Below are positions 35,926 to 44,603 of a stretch of DNA of 64,000 bases, piece after piece. The position numbers and the translations under genes were made by a program. Source of the DNA: Brevibacterium luteolum (lineage in GTDB: Bacteria; Actinomycetota; Actinomycetes; Actinomycetales; Brevibacteriaceae); NCBI RefSeq assembly GCF_013004595.1, contig NZ_JABEMC010000007.1, positions 53,457-117,456 on the forward strand, given 5' to 3'. The notes below the pieces were generated by a model. The model ran no database searches. It worked only from the letters and a program-made list of their open reading frames with translations, and was not told the origin of the DNA. The stretch's first letter is position 1. The number at the start of each line of letters is the position of its first letter.

Positions 35926-36142
35926 CGGTGCAGGGCTCAGCAGAGCATGTATGACTGCCAGGCTAGGCTGAACAATCCGGTGATTCCAGTGGGGCCCGCT
36001 GGGCGGTCGGCGGCACAGGAACGTCGCCGGGTGATTGTGCTCGCAGACCTGAGTATGCACGTCACCTCTCTGGTGAAGTCCTCTCGGGCCACGGGTCGTG
36101 GGAACCCGACGGCCTGTTCCTGTGGGCAGGCGCCCCGACGCA

Positions 36143-36148
36143 TATACT
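36143..36148 (+). promoter_or_regulatory. -10 box of leaderless promoter for the universal stress protein
   Basis: TATACT, a near-perfect -10 hexamer, lies six bases before the ATG at 36155 with no Shine-Dalgarno between. Confidence 0.65.
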
Positions 36149-36154
36149 GAAGCT

Positions 36155-36544
36155 ATGACGATCCTCATCGGTTACCTGCCCGCGCCGGAAGGCGAGGCCG
36201 CCCTCGAAACCGCGTTCGCAGAAGCGAAGCTGCGCAACACTGACGTCGTCGTCCTCAACTCGCCGCGCCGCGGAACCACGGACAGCATCACCCAGATCCA
36301 GCAGGAGGATGCTGAGCGCATCCTCGCCCAGGCCTCCGAGCACGGCGTCACCGCTCGTGTCGAACAGCCTGCTCACGAAGACGATCTCGTCCAGACCCTC
36401 AACGAATGGGCCGAACAGGAAGACGCCGACCTCATCGTCATCGGCCTGCGCAAGCGCAGCGCGATCGGCAAGTTCATCCTCGGCTCGCAGGCCCAGCGCA
36501 TCCTGCTCGAAGCCGATGTCCCTGTGCTGACCGTCAAGGCCTGA
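36155..36544 (+). CDS. Universal stress protein (UspA family)
   Basis: This single-domain Usp of 129 aa has the alpha/beta nucleotide-binding fold: starting strand TILIGYLPAPEGEAAL, a middle LIVIGLRKRSAIGKFILGSQAQRILLEADVPVLTVK. The GLRKRS-x-GKFILGSxAQ segment is the ATP-binding G2xG9G(S/T)-type loop. Such proteins raise survival under starvation or oxidative stress. The ATG at 36155 is chosen because of the ideal -10 box six bases upstream. Confidence 0.85.
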   Translation: MTILIGYLPAPEGEAALETAFAEAKLRNTDVVVLNSPRRGTTDSITQIQQEDAERILAQASEHGVTARVEQPAHEDDLVQTLNEWAEQEDADLIVIGLRKRSAIGKFILGSQAQRILLEADVPVLTVKA

Positions 36545-36562
36545 GCCAGCACGCTACCTGAC

Positions 36563-36784
36563 TCAGCCGCCGCTGGGCTGCCAGTCGCTGCCTGTCGAAG
36601 ACGGCGCCGGCGTCGACGGGTCATCGAAATCAGCGCCGGGGCTCACGAGGAAGAAGGCAACCGCGATCGCGACGCCGAGGACGATGAGGGCTACGACGGC
36701 AGCGACGAGACCGATGAGGCAGCCGCAGCCGCGGTTGCCGCGGCGCCGGTCGTGGGTGTAGCCGCCGTAGGGATAGAAGCTCAT
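36563..36784 (-). CDS. Small single-helix membrane protein, paralog A
   Basis: A 73-aa protein: N-terminal MSFYPYGGYTHDRRRG, a Cys pair in the GCGC motif at the membrane edge (about 19-22), one transmembrane helix (about 23-48), and a Pro/Ser/Thr tail ending PAPSSTGSDWQPSGG. Predicted orientation is N-in with the basic N-terminus in the cytoplasm. It is a tandem paralog of the gene at 36843 with matching length, GCGC motif and C-terminal motif. CACAAT six bases before the ATG suggests a leaderless transcript. No known family recognised. Confidence 0.75.
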   Translation of the reverse strand: MSFYPYGGYTHDRRRGNRGCGCLIGLVAAVVALIVLGVAIAVAFFLVSPGADFDDPSTPAPSSTGSDWQPSGG

Positions 36785-36842
36785 GACCCCATTGTGCCCA
36801 CTCGCAGGCGTGCGCGCTCAGCTGCCGCAGCACCCGCCTGAC

Positions 36843-37064
36843 TCACCCGCCGCTGGGCTGCCAGTCGTCGCCCGTCGACGACGGCGCAGGTGTCCTTGGG
36901 CCGGTTCCGGAGGAACCGTCGTGCGTCATCGCCGTGATGAACACGATGACGGCAATCGTGATCGCGAAGATGAAGGCGATCCCCAGCATGACGATCGCAC
37001 AGCCGCAGCCGTGCATGCCGCGCCGCCGACGATAGGGACCATGCCCCTGGGGATAGAAGCTCAT
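36843..37064 (-). CDS. Small single-helix membrane protein, paralog B
   Basis: A 73-aa twin of the preceding entry: MSFYPQGHGPYRRRRG, GCGC, one transmembrane helix (about 23-48, AIVMLGIAFIFAITIAVIVFI), and a tail ending TPAPSSTGDDWQPSGG. The ends are highly similar to paralog A while the helix has diverged, consistent with selection on the termini. CACAAT lies six bases before its ATG, the same arrangement as in its twin. Function unknown. Confidence 0.75.
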   Translation of the reverse strand: MSFYPQGHGPYRRRRGMHGCGCAIVMLGIAFIFAITIAVIVFITAMTHDGSSGTGPRTPAPSSTGDDWQPSGG

Positions 37065-37082
37065 GCTCCCATTGTGTCCAGC

Positions 37083-40043
37083 TCAGTACCGATCCGCGGC
37101 ACTCGGCGTGTGCCAGTCCTGCGACAGCCGTGAGGCCAGCAGCTCAGCCAAGTGCACACCCTTGCGCTCGCTCAGATCGCTGATCTGCGTCCGGCACGAA
37201 TAACCGTCGGCCAGCACCACCGTCTCCGGCTCGGCCGTCCGCACCGCCGGCAGCAGGGCGACCTCGCCGACGGCCTCGGAGACCTCGTAGTGGCCCTCGG
37301 TGACCCCGAAGTTCCCGGCCAGCCCACAGCAGCCCCCGAGCACCTCGACGTCCATCCCGGCCCGGGTCATGAGCTCGCGGTCGGCGGCGAATCCCATGAC
37401 CGCGCTGTGATGGCAGTGCGGCTGCACCACAGCCGAGACCCCGGTCAGGTCGGGCAGCTCGGCGCCGGAATCGAGCAAGAACTCCGCCAGCGTGCGCACC
37501 CGCCCGGCCACCCGCGCGGCGGCCTCGGTGCCGAGCAGCCGCTCGGCGTCCTCACGCAGGGTGGCAGCACACGAGGGTTCGACGACGATGATCGGCACGC
37601 CGGTCTCGCCTGCATCCGTGCCCGAGGCGGTGGGCGCGGTGGCATCGAGAGCAGCGACGGCAGACGTGAGGCTGGCACGGGCGGTATCAAGCTGACCGGT
37701 GGAGATCCACGTCAGCCCGCAGCATTCGGTGCTCGGGATGACGTGCACGTCGACACCTGCGTGGCGCAGCACCTCGACGGCGGCAGCGAGCACCCTCGGG
37801 GCGAAGAAGTTCGACCACGTATCGGCGAACAGCACCACCCGCTGCGGGGCACCCTCATCCACCGCTGGCATCACCCGCTCGACCCCGGCACGCTGGGCGA
37901 ACCAGCGGGTGAACGGCAGGGACGTGAACGTCGGGATCTGCCGGCGCACATCGATGTTCGCGGCCTTCTTCGCCCACCGGCCGAGTGCCGGCAGTCGCTG
38001 CGGCAGGTTCGCGAGGCCGGCGATCGGGGCGGCCAGGCGGGCGAGCTTCGGCAGCCAGCCGAGCACATAGTGATCCATCGGCCGGAGCCTGCCGCGATAG
38101 CTCTGATGCAGCACCTCGGCCTTGTAGGTCGCCATATCGGTGCCGGTCGGGCACTCCGAACCGCAGGCCTTGCACGACAGGCACAGGTCGAGCGCCTCAT
38201 GCACCTCCGGGGACTGCCAGCCGCCGTCGACGAGCCGCCCGTCGACCATCTCCTGCAGCACGCGGGCGCGTCCACGGGTCGAGTGCTTCTCGTCCTTCGT
38301 CGCCTGATACGACGGGCACATGACCGCTCCCGAGGCGGCGGCATCGGCTCGGCATTTGCCCACCCCGGTGCAGCGGTGGACGGCAGTGGCGAAGTCGCCT
38401 TTGTCCGAGGCGAAGGAGAAGCCGAGCTCCCGGCGGGCCGGCGGCATGTCCCCGGGCCGGACGGTGGCCAAGCGGATGCGCTCATCGAGCGGATCGGGAT
38501 CGACGATGATGCCGGGATTCAACAGCCCGCGCGGGTCGAAGAGATGCTTGACGGCGGCGAAGAGCGCGATCGCCTCGGGGGAGTACATGCTCGCCAGCAG
38601 CTCACCGCGGGCGCGGCCGTCACCGTGCTCACCGGAGACCGAACCGCCATAGGCGGCCACGAGCTCGGCGGCAGCGAACATGAAGTCGCGCATCACTTGC
38701 CGCCCACCGTCGGCATCAAGCGGGAAGTCCACGCGCATGTGCAGGCAGCCATCACCGAAGTGCCCATAGGGCAGCGCCCACAGGCCGTGCTCCTCAAGCA
38801 GGCTCATGAGATCGCGCAGATAGTCACCCAGCTTCTCCGGTGGGACCGCGGAGTCCTCCCACCCGGCATGGCAGTCCCGCCCATCCGGAGTGCGCGAGAC
38901 CAGGCCGGCGCCATCAGCGCGGATCTTCCAGATCGGCCCGGACTCCTCCCCGGGCAGCACCATCGCATCATCGGCATGGGAGGCATTGATGAGCTCAGCG
39001 GCCTGCCGCTCCAGTGCTGCGGGATCGTCACCGGCGAGCTCGACGAGCATCCAGCCGCCACCGGCAGGCATCGGCGGGACGGCATCCGGGCCCTTCTCCT
39101 CGATGAGCCGGTCGACCATCCGCCGGTCCATCCCCTCACAGGCGGTGACCGGGAACTGCGAGAGCACCGGCACATCATCAGCAGCCGTGGGCATATCCGC
39201 ATAGCCGAGCACCACAGCAGTGACATGCGCCGGATCGGCCACCAGCTGCATCTTCGCAGCCAGCACCACACCCCAGGTGCCCTCGGAACCGGCGAAGGCC
39301 CGCCGGGCATCACAGCCGTTCTCCGGCAGCAGGTGCTCGAGCCCATACCCGGAGACCTGCCGGGAGAAGGTGCCCAGCTGCGTGCGGATGAGCCCGAGGT
39401 GGTTATTCACCAGCTGGCGCAGGCGCGGGAAGACATCCCCGTCATCACCGGTGAGCGTGACGACCGAACCATCGATGAGCATGACACGCAGCGCAAGGAT
39501 GTTGTCGACGGTGCGCCCATAGCCCATCGCCCGCGGACCGCAGGCGTTGTTGCCGATCATCCCACCGATCGTGCACCGCGAATGCGTCGAGGGATCCGGG
39601 CCGAACCGCAGCCCGTAGGGCTTGACCGCCGCCTGCAGCTGGGCATGCACCACCCCTGGCTCCACCCAGGCAGAGCGCTCCTGGGCATCGATGCCCAAGA
39701 TTCGGTTCATGTGCACAGCGAAGTCCAGGACGATGCCCGGCCCGATCGCGTTGCCCGCCAGCGTCGTCCCGGCCCCACGCGAGGTGACCGGCACCCCGAG
39801 TCGCCGTGCGACACTCAGCGTCCGACCCACCTCGGCGGCGGTGCGCGGGAAGACCACAGCAGCCGGAACCACACGGAAGAGCGAACCATCAGAGGAGTAC
39901 GCGGCCCGTTCGACGGCCGCGGTGCGCACATCGGCGATGCCCGCCGCGCGCAGGGCGGCGCCGACCTCGTTCACGCGCGCGGCAGACGCCTCGGAATCAG
40001 TGGTCTCGCGGGAGAGTGCAGCGGCAGGTGCGTTGGCGTCCAT
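37083..40043 (-). CDS. FAD-linked oxidase with Fe-S and CCG domains (D-lactate dehydrogenase/GlcDF type)
   Basis: This 986-aa fusion carries an N-terminal FAD_binding_4 (PCMH) domain (about 60-270, with SRGAGTTLAGNA and IGGMIGNNACGPRAM) and an FAD-oxidase C domain (to about 530). Iron-sulfur clusters follow (CTGVGKCRADAAASGAVMCPS and CLSCKACGSECPTGTD, about 555-650), then two CCG repeats (ECCGLTW and GGCCGLAGNFG). It should oxidise a D-2-hydroxy acid such as D-lactate or D-2-hydroxyglutarate and pass electrons through the Fe-S part towards quinone. The ATG at 40043 has CACAAT six bases before it; the much longer open frame upstream is not protein-like. A linker near 800 (APTASGTDAGETG) carries the CCGAGGCGG 9-mer. 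Confidence 0.9.
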   Translation of the reverse strand: MDANAPAAALSRETTDSEASAARVNEVGAALRAAGIADVRTAAVERAAYSSDGSLFRVVPAAVVFPRTAAEVGRTLSVARRLGVPVTSRGAGTTLAGNAIGPGIVLDFAVHMNRILGIDAQERSAWVEPGVVHAQLQAAVKPYGLRFGPDPSTHSRCTIGGMIGNNACGPRAMGYGRTVDNILALRVMLIDGSVVTLTGDDGDVFPRLRQLVNNHLGLIRTQLGTFSRQVSGYGLEHLLPENGCDARRAFAGSEGTWGVVLAAKMQLVADPAHVTAVVLGYADMPTAADDVPVLSQFPVTACEGMDRRMVDRLIEEKGPDAVPPMPAGGGWMLVELAGDDPAALERQAAELINASHADDAMVLPGEESGPIWKIRADGAGLVSRTPDGRDCHAGWEDSAVPPEKLGDYLRDLMSLLEEHGLWALPYGHFGDGCLHMRVDFPLDADGGRQVMRDFMFAAAELVAAYGGSVSGEHGDGRARGELLASMYSPEAIALFAAVKHLFDPRGLLNPGIIVDPDPLDERIRLATVRPGDMPPARRELGFSFASDKGDFATAVHRCTGVGKCRADAAASGAVMCPSYQATKDEKHSTRGRARVLQEMVDGRLVDGGWQSPEVHEALDLCLSCKACGSECPTGTDMATYKAEVLHQSYRGRLRPMDHYVLGWLPKLARLAAPIAGLANLPQRLPALGRWAKKAANIDVRRQIPTFTSLPFTRWFAQRAGVERVMPAVDEGAPQRVVLFADTWSNFFAPRVLAAAVEVLRHAGVDVHVIPSTECCGLTWISTGQLDTARASLTSAVAALDATAPTASGTDAGETGVPIIVVEPSCAATLREDAERLLGTEAAARVAGRVRTLAEFLLDSGAELPDLTGVSAVVQPHCHHSAVMGFAADRELMTRAGMDVEVLGGCCGLAGNFGVTEGHYEVSEAVGEVALLPAVRTAEPETVVLADGYSCRTQISDLSERKGVHLAELLASRLSQDWHTPSAADRY

Positions 40044-40323
40044 GGCCTCATTGTGCCAGGCGGCAGCGGGCCCGGCTTGGAATCTGCATGATGGATGCGT
40101 CTGCTGTCGATTCCGGGGGCACCGAACGTCCCGTCTGGCTGAGTGGCACCGACCTCCCAGTCTGGTTATACTTTGTGTCTCAGACTGTTCCGATGTCGCC
40201 TCGGGCCGCAGCCGGGCGGACGAACAGCAACACGCGCGGGTTCCCTCCCGCAGGCCGGGCTCTGCTCCCCGACGGGCAGCTGGCGGTCGATGATGCAGCA
40301 CTGAAGTGGGTAGATTTAGAAGC

Positions 40324-40644
40324 ATGGCACGCCGACCCCGGGCACTGACAGCCGAACAGAAGGCCGTCGTTCAGGCAGTACGCCGGATTGCGAAGCAGCG
40401 CCAACGCGTGAATTCCAACTACGTATCGGCGATCCTCAGAGCCCGGGAAGAGGGCGTCACCTACGCGGCGATCGCTGAGGCGGCCGGCACCTCATCCCAG
40501 GCAGTCCAGGAGATCATCCGCCGGCACTCCCCCCGCCAGGCCGTACACCCCTCCAGCCTCTCCTCTGCCGGCGACATCGCAGCCGTCGCCAGCCCCAAAG
40601 TGGAGGACGACAAGGACAACCTCAACGGTCCCACCCTGCTGTGA
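40324..40644 (+). CDS. Small helix-turn-helix protein
   Basis: A 106-aa basic protein of no recognised family. Residues 35-62 (AILRAREEGVTYAAIAEAAGTSSQAVQEIIRRH) form a convincing helix-turn-helix of the sigma-region-4 or RNA polymerase-recruited type. The N-terminus is Arg/Lys-rich and the C-terminal 35 residues look disordered. The ATG at 40324 is preferred since TAGATT lies seven bases upstream (leaderless). Its stop lies 17 bp before the inositol monophosphatase start, so the two may be co-transcribed. Confidence 0.7.
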   Translation: MARRPRALTAEQKAVVQAVRRIAKQRQRVNSNYVSAILRAREEGVTYAAIAEAAGTSSQAVQEIIRRHSPRQAVHPSSLSSAGDIAAVASPKVEDDKDNLNGPTLL

Positions 40645-40661
40645 GGCGCTACGGTGGAGGC

Positions 40662-41654
40662 GTGGACTCCGCCGATCTCCTCGCAGACCCCCTGCTCGCC
40701 CTCTGCCGCGACGCTGCCCACATCGCCACCGCCCGGATGCGGCACTGGCGTCAGGAGCTGAGCGCAGCCGACGTCGAGGCCAAGGGCGACCGCAACAACC
40801 TCGTCACCGCCGCCGACGCTGAGATCGAGGCACTCGTGCGCTGGTACCTGGCCTCCCGGCGTCCCGGTGACGCCATGATCGGCGAGGAGAACGCCGCCGC
40901 GCTTTCCGTGACCGAGGTGGCAGGCGGTGAGCAGATCGCCGCCGGCCTGTGCGTCCCATCGGCCGCCGGCGCTGCCGCCGGAGATCAGCCGCTGGACTGG
41001 CATGTCGACCCGATCGACGGGACCGTGAACTTCGTGCGCGGCATCGAAGATTACGCCTTCTCCATCGGGGTCCGAACCCCCGACCCAGGCGACCTCGACG
41101 CGACCGGTCCGGACACCTGGCTCGCCGGCCTCGTCGCCGCCCCGGAGCTCGGCAAGGTCTTCCTCGCCCGCCGCGGTCAGGGCGCGTGGATGTTCGAAGG
41201 CCAGGTCAGCGACCTGCAACCGGTCACCCATGATTCCGGTGGTCTGTCCGCTCCTGAGGTAGCGCTCACCCGTCTGCAGGGTCGCAACCCTGGCCAGCGC
41301 GGCCGGCTCGTGGCCACCGGCTTCGGTTACGCGCGCGCCCAGCGCGATGAGCAGTTCGCGGTGCTGCCCGAGGTCATGGAGGGCTTCGACGACATGCGCC
41401 GGGCAGGCTCTGCTGCGATCGACCTGTGCCAGGCCGCAGCGGGCCGAGTCGATGTCTACTATGAGCGCCGGCTGGGCCTGTACGACTACGCCGCCGGCGC
41501 CCTCATCGCCGAAGAGGCCGGCCTGCACGTCCGCAGGCCCTCCCACCACCACGGCACCGGTGATGGCAGCGACCTGTGCATCGCCGCCGGCTCGCTCGAG
41601 GACGTCGAGCGGATCGAGGCGATCCACCGCCAGCAGCGCACCGGTCAGCCCTGA
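40662..41654 (+). CDS. Inositol monophosphatase family protein
   Basis: A 330-aa Mg2+-dependent phosphatase of the IMPase/FBPase/CysQ superfamily. Metal-site motifs are GEEN (about 80), DPIDGTVNFVRG (about 120-131) and the C-terminal AGSAAIDLCQAAAGRVDVYYERRLGLYDYAAGALIAEEAG. The family's WD at the last motif is replaced by YD. An Ala/Gly-rich insertion (about 85-110) sits between the first two motifs. Possible substrates are inositol-1-phosphate, histidinol phosphate or PAP; not resolvable. GTG at 40662 is preferred over GTG 40641 because TACGGT lies six bases before it and a GGAGG is adjacent. Confidence 0.85.
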   Translation: MDSADLLADPLLALCRDAAHIATARMRHWRQELSAADVEAKGDRNNLVTAADAEIEALVRWYLASRRPGDAMIGEENAAALSVTEVAGGEQIAAGLCVPSAAGAAAGDQPLDWHVDPIDGTVNFVRGIEDYAFSIGVRTPDPGDLDATGPDTWLAGLVAAPELGKVFLARRGQGAWMFEGQVSDLQPVTHDSGGLSAPEVALTRLQGRNPGQRGRLVATGFGYARAQRDEQFAVLPEVMEGFDDMRRAGSAAIDLCQAAAGRVDVYYERRLGLYDYAAGALIAEEAGLHVRRPSHHHGTGDGSDLCIAAGSLEDVERIEAIHRQQRTGQP

Positions 41655-41709
41655 GAACCGGTGCGCCCTCACCGCCGCACACCGCGCCTGGAGTACCGTG
41701 AGCAGTGAC

Positions 41710-41734
41710 GGCCGGCAGGCTCGCCTGCCCGGCC
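41710..41734 (+). terminator. Imperfect hairpin after the inositol monophosphatase gene
   Basis: GGCCGGCAGGC pairs with GCCTGCCCGGCC with one bulged base. It lies in the 108-bp gap before the amidohydrolase gene. Confidence 0.4.
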
Positions 41735-41762
41735 AGCCCTGACCGACGGACTCTGGAGACCC

Positions 41763-43430
41763 GTGCCCACACTCCTCACCGGTGCCAATGTGCACACGCT
41801 CGACCCGGCCCATCCCCACGCCACCGGCGTCCTCATCGATGCAGGACGCATCGCCGCTGTCGGTGACGATGCGCAGCTGCGCGCCACCACCTCGGGCGCG
41901 GACATCATCGACTGCCGAGGCCAGACCGTGCTGCCCGGCCTCGTCGACGCCCACATCCACGCCACGATGTACGCCGACTCACTCGCCGAGGTCGACTTGC
42001 GCCAGGTGCGCAGCCTGCCGGACGCCGTCGAGGCGGTGCGCACCCACGCCGAATCCCTGCCACCGGGCGTGTGGGTCACCGGCGGGCGCTGGGACTGCAA
42101 CACCTGGGAGACCCCCGGCCAGCCCGACCGGGAGCTGCTCGATGCCGCCCTGCCGGATCGGCCGGTGGCGCTGTGGTCGATCGACTACCACACGCTGTGG
42201 TGCAACGGCGCGGCCCTGCGCGCGGCCGGGATCGACGAGCACACCCCGAGCCCGCGCGGCGGCGAGATCGTCCGCGACGCTGATGGGCAGGCGACCGGAA
42301 TCCTGCGCGAGGACGCTGCGACGATCGTCGAACGCCTCGTGCCCGCCCCGCCGATCGAGATGCGCATGCAGCGGATGCGCGCAGCCCAGCAGCAGTGGCT
42401 GTCCGAGGGCCTGACCGGCATCCACGACATCGACGGGCAGATCTCCTCGGGCACCTGGGCGGCCCTGCGCGAACAGGGGATCGGTGCCGGCGGCGGCCAG
42501 CTCATGCGGGTGGTGAAGTACCTGCGCCTCGACGAACTCGACTGGGCCAAGGGGATCGCCTGGCGCACCGGCGACGGGGACGCGTGGTTCACCCGCGGTG
42601 GGCTCAAACTGTTCTCCGACGGGGCGCTGGGATCCCAGACCTCGTACATGTCGAGCCCGTATCCGGGCACCTGCGATCACTACGGCATGGAGATCGCCAG
42701 CGAGGATGTGCTGTGCGAGCAGATCACCGATGCGCTCATGTCCGGGCTGTCACTGGCCATCCACGCGATCGGCGATCAGGCCAACCACCACGTGCTCTCC
42801 GCCTTCGCCCGCACCCGTTCGATCTCCCGCGAGGCTGAGCGGATCTACTCACGGCGCCTGCGCCACCGCATCGAGCACGTCCAGTTCGTCCAGCCCGATG
42901 ACATCGCCCGCTTTGCCGAGCTCGGCATCGTCGCCTCGATGCAGCCGAGACACTGCATCTCCGATCTGCACCTGCTGGAGGCGCTCAGGCCCGATCCGCA
43001 GCTGGCCGCCTACGCCTGGGGTGAGATGGCCGCTGCCGGCGTGCCGGTGGCCTTCGGCTCCGATGGGCCGGTCGAGCCCTCCGACCCCTGGGCGGCGATC
43101 TACGCGGCGATGACCCGGGCCGACATCAGCGGTGATCCTCCCACGACCTTCCAGCCGCACCGGCGCATCAGCGCTTATGCCGCCATCGAAGCCCACACCG
43201 CCGGCGCCGCCTACGCTGCCGGGCGGGAGAAGCAGTCCGGACGGATCATGCCGGGCATGGACGCCGACCTCATCGTCGTCGACACCGACCCGATCACCGG
43301 ACACGCCGGCTCAGACAGCATGACCGGGACGTACGAGTCCGAGGAAGCGCTGTTCGAGCACGCCTGTGCGGTGCGCGATCTGCAGGTCGACCTCAGCATC
43401 GTCAACGGCGAGGTCGCCTTCGCCCGCTGA
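41763..43430 (+). CDS. YtcJ-like metal-dependent amidohydrolase
   Basis: A 555-aa amidohydrolase-superfamily enzyme of the YtcJ/N-substituted formamide deformylase type. The metal-binding HxH is in VDAHIHATMYADS (about 61-73). Further features are the HDIDGQISS strand, the LFSDGALGSQTSYM loop of the family, His ligands in AIHAIGDQANHH and RHRIEHVQF, and FGSDGPVEPSDPWAAIYAAMTR. No signal peptide. Starts with GTG after a GGAGAC sequence. Converges on the FkbM methyltransferase with only nine bases between stops. The natural substrate is unknown for most members. Confidence 0.88.
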   Translation: MPTLLTGANVHTLDPAHPHATGVLIDAGRIAAVGDDAQLRATTSGADIIDCRGQTVLPGLVDAHIHATMYADSLAEVDLRQVRSLPDAVEAVRTHAESLPPGVWVTGGRWDCNTWETPGQPDRELLDAALPDRPVALWSIDYHTLWCNGAALRAAGIDEHTPSPRGGEIVRDADGQATGILREDAATIVERLVPAPPIEMRMQRMRAAQQQWLSEGLTGIHDIDGQISSGTWAALREQGIGAGGGQLMRVVKYLRLDELDWAKGIAWRTGDGDAWFTRGGLKLFSDGALGSQTSYMSSPYPGTCDHYGMEIASEDVLCEQITDALMSGLSLAIHAIGDQANHHVLSAFARTRSISREAERIYSRRLRHRIEHVQFVQPDDIARFAELGIVASMQPRHCISDLHLLEALRPDPQLAAYAWGEMAAAGVPVAFGSDGPVEPSDPWAAIYAAMTRADISGDPPTTFQPHRRISAYAAIEAHTAGAAYAAGREKQSGRIMPGMDADLIVVDTDPITGHAGSDSMTGTYESEEALFEHACAVRDLQVDLSIVNGEVAFAR

Positions 43431-43439
43431 ACCGCAGGC

Positions 43440-44402
43440 TCAGTCCCGCACCGGCACACCGGCGGCAGCGAGCTCACCGGGCGTCGCGGTGGTGAAGAAC
43501 CAGTCGCGGAAGTCCTCATCGGGCACGATCCGCTGCCGGTGCTCCAGCACGCCCTCGCCCACCAGATAGTAGGAGTACCCGTGCGGGGCCAGCAGCTTCT
43601 CGAGCTCGCGCGGCTGCGCGCGGGCCGGCAGCACCTCGCACAGGATCTCCGGGCGGTGGGCGGCCAGCAGCTGCTGGCCGAAGCCGAAGACAGTGTTCTC
43701 CGCGCCCTCGACATCGACCTTGAGCAGCACGCGATCCCCAGGACCGAACTGCTTAGCGAACCCATCGAGGCTGCGGCAGGACACCTCGGTCCCGGAGGAG
43801 AACTCCATGTCGACCGAGTAGAACGACGGCAGCGCGGACCCGCCGTCCCCGCACGGCACGCTGAGCACGACATCCGGGTCGCCGACCCCGATCCGGTGCA
43901 GGGCGATCTGCTGACCGAAGCCGTTGCGTTCAATGTTGGCCTGGCACGCATCGGCGACCGCGGGCACCATCTCGAAGGCGTGGATCTCCAGGTCAGCGTG
44001 GGCAGCAGCCAGGGCGAGGGAGAAGATGCCGGTGTAGGCGCCGATGTCGAGGAACACGTCGGCACCAGCGGCGCGGGTGGCCATGAGGTCGAGGGCGAAG
44101 GCATCGGCAGCTGAGGTCCGGCGGCCGGCGCCCCAGTACATCTCCTTGGCGATCTCGCACCGATCGGGGCGCAGCAGCACGAACTCCGCCGCATCATCCG
44201 GTGCCCCGAGTGTCCGCACCCGGCCGGTCACCTCGGTCAGGTGGGCCGGCGCCGGCAGGCGGCCGATGGTGATGCCCGGCAGCCGGGTGGCCGGCCTGAG
44301 CAGCGGGTGGAGGAGCGGGCTGGCGAGCGCGCGCTTGGCCGCAGGCTTGAGACCGAACCACTGCTGGCGTCGGCCGAGGAACGTGCGCCGGTAGTCACCC
44401 AT
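43440..44402 (-). CDS. FkbM-family methyltransferase
   Basis: A 320-aa protein with the FkbM AdoMet-binding core: FLDIGAYTGIFSLALAAAHADLEIHAFEMVP (about 135-165), the middle NIERNGFGQQIALHRIGVGD, and LLKVDVEGAENTVFGFG (about 226-242), which is diagnostic of the family. FkbM enzymes O-methylate sugars or polyketides, often on surface glycans. The basic N-terminal 50 residues show no membrane helix. AGGAG lies about nine bases before the ATG. No glycan biosynthesis genes flank it. Confidence 0.85.
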   Translation of the reverse strand: MGDYRRTFLGRRQQWFGLKPAAKRALASPLLHPLLRPATRLPGITIGRLPAPAHLTEVTGRVRTLGAPDDAAEFVLLRPDRCEIAKEMYWGAGRRTSAADAFALDLMATRAAGADVFLDIGAYTGIFSLALAAAHADLEIHAFEMVPAVADACQANIERNGFGQQIALHRIGVGDPDVVLSVPCGDGGSALPSFYSVDMEFSSGTEVSCRSLDGFAKQFGPGDRVLLKVDVEGAENTVFGFGQQLLAAHRPEILCEVLPARAQPRELEKLLAPHGYSYYLVGEGVLEHRQRIVPDEDFRDWFFTTATPGELAAAGVPVRD

Positions 44403-44453
44403 AGGTGTCAGCTCCTGGTGCTGGGGCCTGGTTCTGCCAGTCTATCGACTCTC

Positions 44454-44494
44454 GGTCCCGGCGACAGGTGTCCGGTGGTCCCGGCGACAGGTGT
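44454..44494. repeat. 18-bp direct repeat
   Basis: GGTCCCGGCGACAGGTGT occurs at 44454-44471 and 44477-44494 (23-bp period, no mismatch) upstream of the FkbM gene. Confidence 0.75.
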
Positions 44495-44519
44495 GCCACC
44501 GCGCCCGAGGCGGAGACGG

Positions 44520-44560
44520 CGACAGCCTCCCGGCGCACCGTGGGTGCGGGGAGGCTGTCG
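44520..44560 (-). terminator. Terminator hairpin downstream of the cstB-like gene
   Basis: A perfect 12-bp stem CGACAGCCTCCC / GGGAGGCTGTCG with a 17-nt loop that can itself pair (GCACC/GGTGC). It lies 44 bp beyond the stop at 44604. Confidence 0.7.
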
Positions 44561-44603
44561 ATTCCGTTTGCTCACCTGAGGTGTTCAGGTGCCGGTGGGC
44601 TGA

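Noticed and set aside
37152..40091. Very long open frame (nearly 980 codons) antisense to the FAD/Fe-S oxidase
   Set aside because: It mirrors the oxidase gene's third-position GC bias; the translation is His/Arg/Gly/Leu-rich without any domain, while the opposite strand encodes a clear multi-domain enzyme.
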